A program made the position numbers and the translations under genes. A stretch of DNA of 64,000 nucleotides from Carallia brachiata (lineage: Eukaryota > Streptophyta > Magnoliopsida > Malpighiales > Rhizophoraceae). Positions 1-12,850 of the stretch are shown here, piece after piece (within the stretch, counting starts at the first letter, position 1; every line of letters starts with the position of its first letter). Below the pieces are notes generated by a model that was not told the origin of the DNA, ran no database searches, and worked only from the letters and a program-made list of their open reading frames with translations. The stretch spans positions 868,001 to 932,000 of the forward strand of contig JADCRB010000077.1 of NCBI GenBank assembly GCA_021464245.1, read 5' to 3'.

Positions 1-690
1 CCCTTTCCGACTCGGAGGATGACGAGGAACCACAGCCGCCAGCTGTTCCGAAAAGAAGGAAATCGACAAGAGCAAGCTTCCGCCGCCGTACGACCCGTTT
101 AACAAGAAACCGGCAATAGAGGAGCCGGAGGATCCCAAGGACCTGCAGCTGATCTTCCATAAAATGCGATCGGAGGGTGGCCTTATCGACTATGCAGTTA
201 AGATGTTCGACGGTTTGTCTAAAGACGGGTGACCCACGAGGCACTCGAGCTTTTCTCCCAGATTAAGGACAAGGGCCACATGCCGGACGTGGTGGGCCAC
301 ACCGCGGTCATTGAGGTGTACGCCAACGCCGGCCAGGGCCACTCCAAGGAGGCTCTCAAGGTGTTTTTGCGAATGCTTTCTTCCGGGGTTGCTCCTAATG
401 CTTATACTTACACTGTCCTCATTAAGGGGCTTGCGAAGGATGGCAAGTTGCGGGATGCGAGTAAGTATTTGGTTGAGATGATGGACAAGGGAATGCGGCC
501 CAATGCTGGCGCATACACGGCCGTGTTTGAGGCATTCGCGCGGGAGCAGAAGGCGGGCGAGGCCAAGGAGTTCTTGCAGCAGTTGAAGGCTAAGGGTTTC
601 GTGCCCGACGAAAAGGCTGTTAGGGAGGCTCTTAGTGACAAGAGGGGTCAGGTATTTCGGACGGTTATCAATGTTCTCTTCAACAAGTAG
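1..690 (+). pseudogene. Pentatricopeptide-repeat (PPR) protein, 3' part, two frame breaks
   Basis: The 3' part of a P-type PPR gene; PPR proteins usually bind organelle RNA. The conserved C-terminal portion reads from about 229 to the TAG at 688-690 and contains helical PPR units such as THEALELFSQIKDKGHMPD and SGVAPNAYTYTVLIKGL, ending in FRTVINVLFNK. The homologous sequence continues upstream in two other frames: KLPPPYDPFNKKPAIEEPED and IDYAVKMFDGLSKDG in the second frame (about 65-229), and an acidic LSDSEDDEEPQPP stretch in the third (3-55). The frame therefore steps back twice, near 50-65 and at 229-231, each explained by one missing base. The layout resembles the short Arabidopsis PPR protein At4g38150 (from memory). 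The 5' end lies outside the window. Either a recent pseudogene or a real gene with assembly indels; there is no real ATG at 229 (the codon is GTG). GC content is clearly higher than in the flanks. Confidence 0.8.
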
Positions 691-2411
691 CAGCAAAAAG
701 AAAGCAGTCTTTGCAGTGGTTGTGGTAGTGCAGCTATCGCTACAAGGATCCTATTTTGACGTAAGAAATGCATTGCAGTTTTCAGGTAGACATCTGAGTT
801 TTATGATGTGGAACTGTGTAATGTTGGCCACTTGTTGAGTTGTTGTCAAATGCGAGTTTTCTGGCTATTTTTGGTAGTTCATATGCTTGGATTGGCAGAA
901 TTCTATCCCAAAAGGTTCTGATTATATTATAAAGATTTCTTCTGAAATTGTTGAACTGCTAGATTAGGAAGGGATCGTATGCGTCTTCGCTGCATCAATT
1001 GAACCCAACAACACAAGCGAGTTGAGAAACAATGTTGCAAGATGCTGTTTTTGTGAAACCAATTGCTCAGAAAATCAGTTTCATCTCCAACATTATCATG
1101 CTCTCCATTGAAACTTATTTTGTGATCAGCAGCTTACTGCAAACATCAATACTCCTGAGAAATTGGTTCAATGATTAAGAGCTGCATCAGCTTCCTTATC
1201 CTCTTCTCAGTTTCAATGAATGATGTTTTCAATATCAGAAGGATGTTAGTTGTTAGGCAAGGTTACTCTTTTCCCCATGTACGTCTTTGCAATGAACTGG
1301 TGAGGATGCTTGATGATGTACCCAAATCAAGCATCTATATTTTCGTGGCCCTTCTCACCTACATTCGCCTTTAATCAAATGCAATGGTACCATCATCTCA
1401 CTGCGACATGCAGTTAGGCCAACAGGCCAATATCTGATATTCATCTGTTGGGAATAAGCATTGGAATTTCATCCTCCTCATTTTCTAAACAAAAAAAATA
1501 AATAAGCATTCTCTAAACAAAAAACTAATTAAGTAAACAAACGATGAGACGAATTAAGGAAATAACATCATTTGGTCACACACTTAAAAATAAAAACAGG
1601 AGCTTCTTGTTTTCTTAGGAAGACACTACTGCTCTCCATTCCTTGGTCTATTCTGCTATTTAGCATTCAGAATGTTGGCGCGGTAGGGAAATTATAGGCA
1701 TTGGGTATCGTTAATCTTTCATTATTTCCTTCCAATAATTTATACCCTATAATTTTCATTTTGATGTTCTCTTGCTGTGTGGCGCAAAGTATTTCAATAA
1801 ATTATCTGGTGGAAAGTAGTCTATTAACTTTAGAGAACTAAAATTGGAAGAAACTCACTATGCAGAGACAATGTGAACTTGTCCAGACTGCATTATAGTC
1901 CTTACCTTATGATCTCTTAAACAGAGTACTAAAGAATGACTTCTACTGCATACCTCAATTGTACAGACTAAGAGTTCAAATAATTGTGAAGCAGGTAATA
2001 GAACCCTTCTCAGACATTTTTCATAGAATTGTAGAGCAATGTAGCTTCTCAGAAAAAAAGTATACAATTCAGATGAATCAGCAGAGATATCTCTTTAATT
2101 TTACCATGAATGTAATTTCAGGAAAAGAATACAGATATCTACACTGTTTAATTTTGTGAAGTATGTTTTTTCATTCATTGAATGGCTCTCTTATATGCAG
2201 CTTGTAGGGACACGCATTAGCTCATATTTGCGGCTTTACTGGCGGCTCAAAACAGATCACATCACGTACTTTGTCAATTTCCACAGCAATAAGAAAAGGT
2301 TGATGTTTCTTTGATATTCAACGGACCATAGCATCTATTGACTCTTCTCAGTAAGGATAATACGAACCGGCTGAAAGAAGATCCATCTGGAGATTTTAGG
2401 CTTTAAGACAT
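691..2411. other. 3' flanks of the convergent PPR and SP2-like genes
   Basis: Intergenic DNA between two convergent genes. The first few hundred bases should hold the 3' UTR of the PPR gene, and about 2180-2411 probably the 3' UTR of the minus-strand gene. Short ORFs here have no recognisable homology. I see no RNA gene or repeat. Confidence 0.5.
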
Positions 2412-5400
2412 TCATGTAGCAATGTTGGTGATGCCGAAGTAGAGGGTTTTTTGTTGAAATGAATTAATGGCATAGTCAGCCTGGAAATGGCCGAGTGGGG
2501 ACTTAAAGCGAAGTCCGTATCCAAGGCCAACTCCAGATCCTGGTTTGCCCTGCCTGAGAGCTGGATTTCCTGGTTCAAATCCAAATGATCATAAGCCCGA
2601 TGACAACAATAACAAAAACAATAAATTCCTACAAAAATAAGACTAACAACAAATAGAGAAATTGGTATGGAACGTGGCAATTTTTTGGGGGGAGGGGTAA
2701 TTCAGAAGCCCAGTATTAACATCATAAACAATAATCGACAAATCAAATGGACCATTTGACATTGAAATATCTAAAAGTTAGTAAATGCAAATTTATTTTC
2801 CTTCCATAAGTACTTAGTTTCATTAGAAAGAAGTCTATCTCATATATTGCAAGCTTTGAAACTCTACCGGAAGTGCATGAAACAGTTCAAAACCTAGCAA
2901 CTTCATGAACGAAACTTACCAGGTACAAGCCGACCAGAGCCCAAGTCAGTTCCATAGTCCAAGAAAATGACACCTTCCAACATTTTGTTCTGAATACAAT
3001 GAGCATGGCTTTGAAAATGAGTTTTTTTTTTTTTTGGACAAGTTGAAACTGTAAAAGAATATAGTTCCAGCATAGAAATTATAATTAAGTACAAAATGTT
3101 AGAAGGCTCAGCGCAGACAACAAAGGTCGTATAAATGGAAAAGGCCTGTCATACTTTTGAAGAATGTGAAAGACCAGGCAAGGCTCAAAACGATGACCAA
3201 AAAGAATTCATACCAGAAAAGAAGTATAACAACAAGATTTTCATATTTGTAATTGCACGTGTGAGCTGGCCCTATTGCTACTCCTCCAATGCTCCTAAAC
3301 CATCTTTTTTCTCCCCACTATTAAAGCGGCAAAATTGAATGACTAAATACAGATCTTATCTTAAGGTGGGATTTACAGCATCTAAAATGCTTTCATTCCA
3401 ATAAGCAAGAAGAGAGCCTCATGATCTTTTATTGAGAGGGATTTGGCAATAAGTTTAAAAGTAGTCATACTATTAAAGCTCACATCAATATTTCTGCTTA
3501 TTGTTTGACAAATCCGAACAAGAAATTTTCTATTCTGCTTCAGTTGACAAATATCTTAAACAATGCAGACCCGAACAAGAAGCAGGAAATCCAACGTCAG
3601 AAGTGGTGACTTATATAGTTTCTTGTAATTTGTATGGTCAGTTAACTAATATATTGACTTATTGAGGAAACATCACATATTGGAATAAAAAAATATTCAA
3701 AGGATATCTCTTTATCCTACTACTATCATTAAGACTAAAAACTAGAAGAAAGGCAAATCCAAATAATGAATTTTTTTTCTATTTTTAGCCACTCCCAATG
3801 TTAACACTGGAGTGGTCACAGGTCACAGCTTTAAACATCAATGTAGTTTCCTATGTTTTAAAAATATTAAACAAACTAAAAGAGAGAGACCTCGAATTTT
3901 TGCAGCCAAAACATTCCAATAGCCTAGTTTTCATTTGCAGCCATAAAGGATACAATATTTAAGCATCTACTTCACTTATTAATTCTATATTCAGCGCAGA
4001 AGCCCCATAACCTTCTCAAAAAATTGCCCAGAACATCTTCGTAGTTTTTAAGAGTTCACAACAAATGCATGCAGACAACCTGTCCAACTGCGCAAGTGGG
4101 TCAATTACATCATCAAAACAACATAAATTATCTATTTCAATAAAAATCTCATTGGCACATGAGAAACAATCTGGGTGCTGTAGGAATAGCTTCACCCAGC
4201 AGAAACAGAGTAGATGGTACCAAATATAGTCTCTAGGAGGATCAACTTCAGGAATCAAGATTTACACATATCCTGAAGGACAGTGCTGCATTCAAGAAAA
4301 CATCTCATCATGCTAGATCCAGTCAGACTGTTCACAAATTGCATTCCCTCTCTTGTCCCATATTAACACAGTGGACAGAGTATAGCATCACAAAAGGTTT
4401 GAGTTCCTCTGTCCCATGCATTCCACAAGAAATTCAGATACACATCATTATTTTGATCATCAAACTATTGGAAATACTGTGTGCCCCTGATTGCCTATTA
4501 AGCTTAAAAACACATGAAACTCTTGCTGTACAGATTCAGTTGAAAAGCACAAAACACTAAGAGTAATTAAACATGGAAATGGCTGAGGCATGCTAAGCAT
4601 GAATGTTTTTCTAAATTGAATAAGTTTTTGTACCCAAATACCACATAGGCAAATTCAGCAACTACAAATGTGCAGCATTATATATAATAATAACTTAAGA
4701 TGGTCTACAATTGATTAAGGTATCACTTACCAAAGGAAATGTCATTTCACTATTTGCAACTAGGCAAGACCTTCCAGATCCAACAGCACCTTCACCATAT
4801 CCTCGCACACTACCAATACCACCAACTGCAAATGCTTGGTAAGGAGCCATGTCCCCTACAATTGAACCACCTGTCAGGCTGTCAGACAAAGAGTAAGGAC
4901 GATGCAGATGGAGATAAGTGCTTTACCACAATTTGTCTACAGTCTCCTCAAGGAAGCACAAAGGAAAACAGAAAGAAAAGATGAAGTTTCCTTCCAAAGA
5001 GGAATGGTGTTCTGTTTACCAGTTCATATCTAACAACCGCAACTTTCTCCTCAGAAAAATTAATAACTCCTACCATGTATCAATATAAGACTTCCTACAG
5101 TGCTTTCACAAAACATTTCTGGTGCTTGACAATATGTGGTCAAGCGCTACTAATAATCAGTAAAGTTCCGCTTCATCAAATCCTAGTTCCCTGTTGGACA
5201 TCATCTTCAGTCTATCTACTTCCTCTTAATACAGCGCCTACTCAGGACAGCAAAGAAAATCTAGCTGACCTTGCCAAGAAAAATGCTGGCCCAAGTTTGA
5301 CCCCCTTTGTTGCGACAATTTTGAACCGGTTGAAAACTAGCCATTTTGATAGCACTGGAATCCCTTGTTCTATTTCTATACCAAACTGAATACAAGAAAA

Positions 5401-7125
5401 TTATCAGTCAAAACCAATAAATGGAGTATTAAACTTATAAAGATGGGATACGACAAAGTTGTAATTCAGCAAAAGACAGAAGAAACAAATTTATCAGAGA
5501 GGTGGAGATAATTTACACGAGAAAAGCTGTGTTCATCGGCCTTTGCATATCGAGATTCTTGCTTCAAAACCACCATACAATCATGAGGACTGCCACTGCC
5601 ATTATGTTTTTATGGACCACATTAGAAAAGTCCACCAAGAGGTTACCTGAATTTGAATTTATGCTATGGTTGACTACCTGCAAGTCACTGGGAACCCATC
5701 AATATCCCTAGTTATAGAGCGGCCATCATCACTCAGGAGGCGAACATGCTGCATTGCACCCAACAATTGCTTTTCGCGTTAAATAAACTACAATAGAGAC
5801 TACAGGAAACAATGTTTAAAAGAAATGTTAAGCTCATTAGACAATGTAGAAAATGCAATAAGCTTAGCCCGAACCTCAAATTTAATGCTGGTTGTGCTGC
5901 TCCAGTTAGAACTTGCGGGTTCATTCAGGTCCAAACCTACAGATGACCGGGACAAGTTCACACCACCACTCCCAGAGCGAGAGAAATTGTCAATTGGTAT
6001 GCCATGGACCCCAATTTCGGGCGAAACAGAGTGCTGTAACAAGCAATTAGAAAATTTGAGTAAACAAACAAACTGCTCCAAAAGAGTACATAAAATAAAA
6101 CTTCCATTTCAAACTCCGAATTGGACTTTTATCCACTGGATTAAATTGGTTAGCAAGCTTCAAAATAGGGCTAATTTATATGTGAATTTCACTCATCAGC
6201 ACTATTAAAAGGGAATAAGAGTAAAATAAGACTTTATATAGATACTGACATGAATGAGAAAACATTGTTGAGCAAGCCATTCTGGTCTCGGCCTCCTAAA
6301 AGCTACTAAGACATTTGAATCATACAGGCCTTTATTCCAAGACAAATCAAGCTTCTCGCTTCCACCAAATAAATTTGGATGTTTGATGCAAAGACTGCAA
6401 AAAAAACAAAAACAAATTATTTTACAAGCTTTCCATTTACAAAACAGGCCAAACAGAACGTAGGAACAATAAAAAAAAACCAACAAGAAGTGATTTTCTT
6501 TCATTAAAGAGCTAACAATACAAAAGAATCTAGAGATGCAACATCTATTTTCTTTTTGTCATTTCCTCAGTAACCAAATAGCTAGGACAAACACAAAAAT
6601 GAAGAATAAATGATAACCTTAATACCCAAATAATGGATGATAGAATTTTAAAAGAAACCAAGACACCAACCTCCCAATTACCAGTGAAAGAGGACTGCCA
6701 GTGTTCCTACTGCAAAAAGAAAGCAAATGTAGGGTGAGCAATAGAGACAAAAACATGGAGAGAAAGAGAAAGATAATGACTTTTTAAGAAAAGGGCAATA
6801 AAAGCAGAAACCTGAGAGGAGGGAGCAACAAAGAAGCACATAGCTTGTGAGTGAAATCAACATTCACATCAATCTTGGCTGCAACACAAATTCAAGAATC
6901 AACAAAAATGACCCAAATAAACAAAAAAAAAAAAAAAAACCGAAAAGGAAACAAAAAAGAAGAAGAATTCAAGAACCCAATAACCCAAAAAAATAATGGA
7001 CAAGAATAATAAGATAGACTAAATCAAAAGAGAGAGAAAAAAAAAACCCCCACAATAAATACTACTCCAAAAATTCAATAAAAGATGTCACCTTTGCCAG
7101 CATGGATGCTCTTCTGGGCTCCCAT
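2412..7125 (-). CDS. SP2: Chloroplast outer-envelope Omp85 beta-barrel, SP2/OEP39 type
   Basis: Complete gene of 11 coding exons, minus strand: 7125-7092, 6878-6812, 6709-6671, 6394-6250, 6033-5875, 5748-5678, 5595-5517, 5385-5270, 4878-4731, 2989-2920, 2569-2412. All junctions are GT-AG and the phases agree; 1,086 nt gives 361 residues, about the size of Arabidopsis P39/SP2 (At3g44160). The start MGAQKSIHAGK and the internal blocks VSPEIGVHGIPIDNFSRSGS and GDMAPYQAFAVGGIGSVRGY match that family. The VRGY motif near two-thirds is the conserved Omp85 loop-6 motif; no POTRA domains precede the barrel, which separates it from TOC75 and OEP80. The family member SP2 is known to act with the E3 ligase SP1 and CDC48 in extracting ubiquitinated TOC proteins (CHLORAD). 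The function here is inferred from homology. Intron 9 (about 1.7 kb) is the largest. No frame break seen. Confidence 0.93.
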
Positions 7126-7498
7126 ACCACATTAGCAGCAGTGAAACATGAAACATTAACTAATGAGCGATGGGATTGGTCTGCATAAGGAAGATTATTT
7201 GGAGAATGTTGTCGTGGAGGGGACAAAGATTTTGTCTTTGCATAAATATAAAGTGCGCACAGGCACTGCTTGAGAGAAGAGGCGGTTTGTGTTTTGAGTT
7301 TGTGTTTGAGTTTGCAGATGGGTGACCTGTGCTGACAGGCAGGGTAAAGGAGTGTTGTGCTCCCAAGTTTGTTATCTTAGTTTGCTTGTCCAATTGGGCT
7401 TTGCCTTGCTTGGGCGTTGGATTGGAATTTGGAGCTGGAGATGCCCCTTGCTCTTAAGGTCTGTAGTGGGATATATTCTAGATTTGTAATTGTTTATT
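7126..7498 (-). promoter_or_regulatory. 5' UTR and proximal promoter region of the SP2-like gene
   Basis: About 370 bases lie between the start codon at 7125 and a MITE-like inverted repeat at 7499. This must hold the 5' UTR and core promoter of the minus-strand gene. No TATA box is assigned. The antisense ORF at 7160-7393 shows no homology and is ignored. Confidence 0.45.
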
Positions 7499-7679
7499 GT
7501 CAGACAAAATTTTGTTTAAATAGTATTTATATTATAATAATTAATATATTTTATATTATAATAATAAAATATAAAATAAAAAAATAATAATATTTTTTTA
7601 TTTATATTTTTTGATTATAGTTGCATAACTCACATCATTAGTTGCAAGATAATATTGTTTAAACAAAATTTCATCGGAC
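7499..7679. mobile_element. MITE-like element with terminal inverted repeats
   Basis: About 180 bp, almost pure AT inside, with imperfect inverted ends: the left arm begins gtcagacaaaattttgttta (from 7499) and the right arm read in reverse begins gtccgatgaaattttgttta (from 7679 back to about 7652). No coding capacity. I could not fix a target duplication, so the superfamily is unknown. It sits about 370 bp upstream of the SP2-like start codon. Confidence 0.6.
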
Positions 7680-10600
7680 CATGTAATGGTCCCGATTTCA
7701 TTTTAAGTCCGGTTGAAGATTTGAGTAGTTTGAGTTAATGAGCATACCGAATTTGGGTGTAGCTTTTTGAGTACATTATTTTTTCTTGATTCATTTGATT
7801 TTAGGCACATTAAATTTTAGGTTTTTTAGATTATTTTGATTATTTGAATTCTGATGTTCGAATTTTAAGTTAATCAAAGTTTAAGATCGATAAATTTTAG
7901 ATTATATTGAGTTCGATTTATTTGAGTTTGTAATTATTTTAATATAAAATCATTTTAGTTTTGTTGTTCAAGTACATTGAATTTTTCAACTAATACAAAT
8001 AAAGTCGAGTCAAATTTTAAACATTTTGGATTGGATTAACTTTTCAACCTTCAGTTATTAGTGAACATTTTATTATTTATTATGGGAATGAGAAATTTTA
8101 TTAGCAAAGAATTCCATAATAAAATATTTCTTTCTAAAATGTGCCCGATTACATAGTTAAGGATGCACCAAGTTGACACGGTAATCTTCCATGAGTTTCG
8201 TAATTATGGGGGCCTTTCCACTGCCTTTTTTTTTTTTTTGTATTTTTTTTATTGATTTTGGATGGCCATAATTCATAAGAATATTTTGGTCTGTGTAGGA
8301 TATTTACAATGACTTTTTTTTTTTTTTTTGAGATATGGCACTTATGTTGTTAACACCAACTTTTATCAACGAAAACTTAGCAGATGTTTTTTTTTTTTCC
8401 TTCATTAATAGTATCATATATCTTTCGTAATTTTGAATAATGTAGCACGTTTTTTTTTTATTAAGTCTTAATTTAGTATGCGGTAAATTTTCTAAGTAAT
8501 ATTCCAAAAGGAGAAAATGCCATGTAACTGTTAATCAAATTTCTTGGAGCTAAAATAATGGATAGTATGAAGGTAGTCGATCCTAGTTTCAATTTTTTTT
8601 AAAAAAAAAGAAAAGAAAAAGAGAAGAAATAGCAGGACTTAGACAAGCAATTAGTCGGAACAAACACGTTTAGAAAACTTTTTTTTTTGTCTGGAATTAG
8701 GAAAATATTACTATATATAATAAATCAAACTTTTTTCAAAATTAAGTTCATTTCACCTGTTTCCAATCCTAAATGCGAAGCCATACATGGTATAGTTGTA
8801 AATGTTAATTACACTTTTTTTAATTCAACATATATGATCAAAACTAATGATAAGATCACAAACGTCCGAATTTATTACATCAAATTAACCGTGTTTATTT
8901 TTTTTTTTTTGTATTATCTCTTAAGATGGGATTAAGTTCCCATTGGGCCAGACATCAGGAACCGAAAAAAATCTCGGCCCGAAAAAGCATGGTCTAAAGT
9001 TGCCGGCCAGCCTGCTCGAACCAGTTTAGCTAGCTGTAGCAGCCGAAGCCAGCTGACCACCATTTGGTTTGGTTTCCCACCGTCTCCACCGCCCGCAGTG
9101 GCTCCAAAACAACCAATCAGAAGAATGCAGGAGTATAATTTATTGGAGAAAATTAGAGGGTGTTGAAAATTTAATAATTTTGCTTAGCTAGTTTTAAAAT
9201 AGTAAAAAAGTGATATCAACCGTTAAATGATTAAGGACGATGCAAATATCGTTAAATTAAATTATTTAATTATTTTAAAATTATATAAATAAAATCATAT
9301 AATATTATCCTTAGCTAATATACTTTCTCCGGACAAAAGCTAAAAAGCTAAAACCACCTAGTGATATTGCCACTTCATATCATCTGTTGACAAGGAAAAG
9401 GTTAAGTGCACGTATCCACATGCCCCCACAAAAGATGGAAAAAAACATCACCGTATGCACAGTCAGAGTGGCCAAATGACTTGATTTCGTGAGAAGTCAA
9501 GGTACTAAATCTAGTATTGGCAAACAGTAAGCTAAACGTATTCAATTCTTGTCGAGTCTCAAACAATCAGATAATATTTGTTAAGTTCTTGAAGTTTGCT
9601 TTGTCGAGAGTTTAGTGTATATAGCCTGTCTTACGTACTGCTAAATATCTTGCACAATCCATCATGGGATCTGTAGGAAACTACTATTATTTACTATTTT
9701 ATTTACAAAAAGACAAAAAAAAAACGAAAGAAAGAAAAAAATTTTCCAAATGAATTTTCGTATCTGATAAGTAGTAGGCTGATAAGTTATCCCATTTAGA
9801 TGCACGACGTAAAGAATATTTGTTCGACGGAAGTACCATCACCATCTGATCTGGAATATGACTTAGCCCATGTGACTCTGTCTTTGCTGGTTGCATGTTG
9901 ACCCTCCAAATGCCTTGGTTAAATTGTTGTTCTTTTTAGGACAAAAAAATTATTGTTCTTTTCTTTTTTTCCCTGATAATTTGGTTAAATCCTCATGAGG
10001 GAAAAGTTAGATACACATAATGAATTCGTCACAGTACTCAGTCTCTGTATTGGACTATTATTATTGTTGGTTTTATATTTTGTCTTTGAATAATTGTTGC
10101 ATTTAACAAGGCGAATATAAATGTACTTATAATGCTTATGGTAGTGAAATGCAAGCTCCAATACGTCAAATTGGCCACCATCATGCAACAAAGATTTTGT
10201 TAATAAATTATTCTATTAATGTATTGGCGACGACTGGGAAAGCTTCATTCGGTTAGATTTTTACCATTGGGTCATGACAGATTGAGCTTACTTACCTGCC
10301 TAAAATATACAAATCTAAAATTTATTATAAAAATACAAAAAATATATAACTTTTTAATGAATATATCCAAGTCAAAGTTGACTGATTTGAATAGAATCTT
10401 AACAAACTCAATTATGAATAAGTTTACCGTGACTATTAGCCAAATCAACAAACTTTTAGCTACAAAATTGGAGGAAAATGCAAAGAAATACTCTTTTATA
10501 CTCTCTCACAACTTTCCATTTTTCAAAAAATAAGAAAGTAGAGATAGTTATCAACAAAATCATCAAAAATATTATACTGACCGTGTTGTATAATAATTTG

Positions 10601-10729
10601 GTCCATCATATTAAACTTGTGAGAAATATAATTTTTGGTAATCAAAAAGCGTTACAAATCGCTCATAAAATTATATAATATTAAACGTATATTTAATTTT
10701 ACTAAATATTTTAATGAAACTTTGAATTC
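7680..10729. other. AT-rich intergenic DNA, no gene seen
   Basis: AT-rich sequence with several T and A runs (for example 8222-8240, 8314-8330, 8888-8910). A short GC-richer island at about 8990-9120 has no ORF or repeat that I recognise. No RNA gene or element ends seen. Confidence 0.5.
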
Positions 10730-11360
10730 ATGATTCTATGCCATGCCATGAATAAATTCTCTTAAACAAACTTTTGTTTATTTACAGCACTAAATACTAT
10801 ATCTTAGTTATGATCTAATGGAAAACATAAGACATGGATTTTTGTAATCATAAAAAAATTTATGTCAGTACAAACAAAGTTAGTTATCATTAACTGTACA
10901 AAAGCGTAGGCACTCTATAAAAAAATAGAGACAAAAGCCAGCTCTTGGTGTAGATACATTTGTTAGATAAAACTGATGCTGTCTTCGTTCCACGCGTTTT
11001 GGAAAATGCATTGAAGTTCGTACCAACTAATTGATAAAAGGACACAAACAAAAGTTTAGTTATTTAATACTAGAGTAATATCAGGTAATAACTTTGATTA
11101 AGTATTATAGTAAAGAAGATTTATATTAAAATTATATGTCAACCATTAAAAGAAATAGTCAGTAATATTTAAATTTTAAAATTTTCAAGGATGAGACGAA
11201 GGTTTTACTAAAAAAATAATAATGTACTAGACACAAAAAAGAAAAAAGTAAAATAATTTGTTTATTTAACTTCGTTTATTTGTAAAATTAAGTAAAATAT
11301 TATTGATTTATGTCTTTTGTTGCTTCTTAAGTGTTACTAGCTAATATTTTTTTTCTTAAC
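10730..11360. repeat. Dispersed direct repeat, copy 1 (about 630 bp)
   Basis: Runs from tgattctatgccatg through ctgatgctgtcttcgttcca and ends near cttcttaagtgttactagct. It is repeated in the same orientation at about 11928-12555 at high identity. No coding capacity is evident; ORFs around it are short and unlike anything known. Possibly two fragments of one transposon or a local duplication. Confidence 0.75.
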
Positions 11361-11927
11361 ACGTCACATCCTTTTATTTGAAAGAAACTCACCCTTGTTA
11401 TGAGGAATTGACATCTATCATGCTAAAGAAGCAAACGCTTTGGATAATTTACTGTATTTAGCACGAGCCAATTAGCTCCCTTCTGAATTTGTAGTGAAAT
11501 CCATAATGCAAATTAATTTTTTTTTTTTTTTTTGGTTTCCCTGCATTTACCTGCTTTGGAGGGCATATTTCTGTCATTTCTTGGGCAAAGATTCTTGTAC
11601 TGGGAGGAACAAAACTGGAACGAGGAGGATCATATGCTTCTTGTACAATATTCCCATGTATTAATTACTTGTTTTTCACGCTCTCATCCTGCGACAACAG
11701 CTTTAAAATTAAGGGGTTATGAGCTCAGGCTGCAAACCTTCGATCTTCTAGTAACTATCAACTTTGGCATTAGACAAAGAGTATATATGCAAAAATTCAG
11801 TAAAATTTACGATTTTTTTTTGAACAACAAAAAAGGTCCATCACAAATATATCACATATCATGTCTGTGGGTTGGAACTAAAGCATTAAAATCATAAAAT
11901 TTATGATTAAAAGTGGTGTTATCCTCT

Positions 11928-12555
11928 TGATTCTGTGCCATGAATAAATCCTCTCAGACAACCTTTTGTTTATTTACAGCACTAAATACTATATCTTAGT
12001 TGTAATCCAATGGAAAACATAAGTATGGATCTTTGTAATTATAAAAAATTTATTCAGTACGAACAAAGCTAGTTATCTTTAACTGTATAAAAGCGTATAT
12101 TTTAATACCCTATAAAAAATAATAGAGTTGACAAAGCCAGCCCTTGGTCCAGATACACTTGTTAGGTAAAACTGATGCTGTCTTCGCTCCACGCGTTTTG
12201 GAAGTGCATTGAAGTTCGCATCAACAAATCGATAAAAGGACACCAATAAGTTTGGATATTTAATACTAGAGTAACATCAGGTAATAACGTTGATTAAATA
12301 ATATGGTAGGAAGACTTATATTAGAATTATATGTCAACCATTAAAAAAGAACGGCGGTAATATTTGAAATTTAAAATTTTTAAATATGAGACGAAGGTTT
12401 TATTTAAAAAAATAATAATATAATAGACAAAAAAAGGTAAAATAGTTTGTTTATTTGACTTCATTTATTTGTTAAATTAAGTAAAATATTGTTGATTTAT
12501 GTCTTTTATTACTTCTTAAGTGTTACTAGCTAGTGTGTTTTTCTTAATACTGATT
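11928..12555. repeat. Dispersed direct repeat, copy 2 (about 630 bp)
   Basis: Second copy of the 10730-11360 unit, sharing ccatgaataaatcctctcag-type, ctgatgctgtcttcgctcca and cacgcgttttgga segments. It is followed at about 12560-12690 by a more degraded third partial copy of the 3' part (gtaaaatattattgatccat). The roughly 570 bp between copies 1 and 2 is unrelated. Confidence 0.75.
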
Positions 12556-12721
12556 AGACACAATATCACGTAATAACACTTTTTGAACAATATGGTAGAC
12601 ATTTTAACATGGTAAAATAATTTTGTATGTATAATTTTATTTATTTGTAAGACTAAGTAAAATATTATTGATCCATGTTTTCTATTGCTTTTTAAGTTAT
12701 TTCTTTTCCTTTTTAATTCAT

Positions 12722-12850
12722 TAGAGCTGTAGAGTAGTGGTAGAGGAGGGGGTTGATGAGGGCAAGATTAAAGGTTTGAACTCCCAACTTCATGGTTGGT
12801 AATGTTGTTGACTAACCACTAGAGCCAAGCTCCATTCTCACAAGGAGCTG
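12722..12850 (+). repeat. Possible tRNA-derived SINE remnant
   Basis: Contains an A-box-like tagagtagtggtag and, about 45 bases on, a B-box-like ggtttgaactcc, the spacing expected of a pol III promoter from a tRNA. No target duplication or tail was established, so this is weak. Confidence 0.3.

Noticed and set aside
190..696. Long minus-strand ORF over the PPR gene
   Set aside because: Antisense of a GC-rich conserved PPR sequence; no homology of its own.
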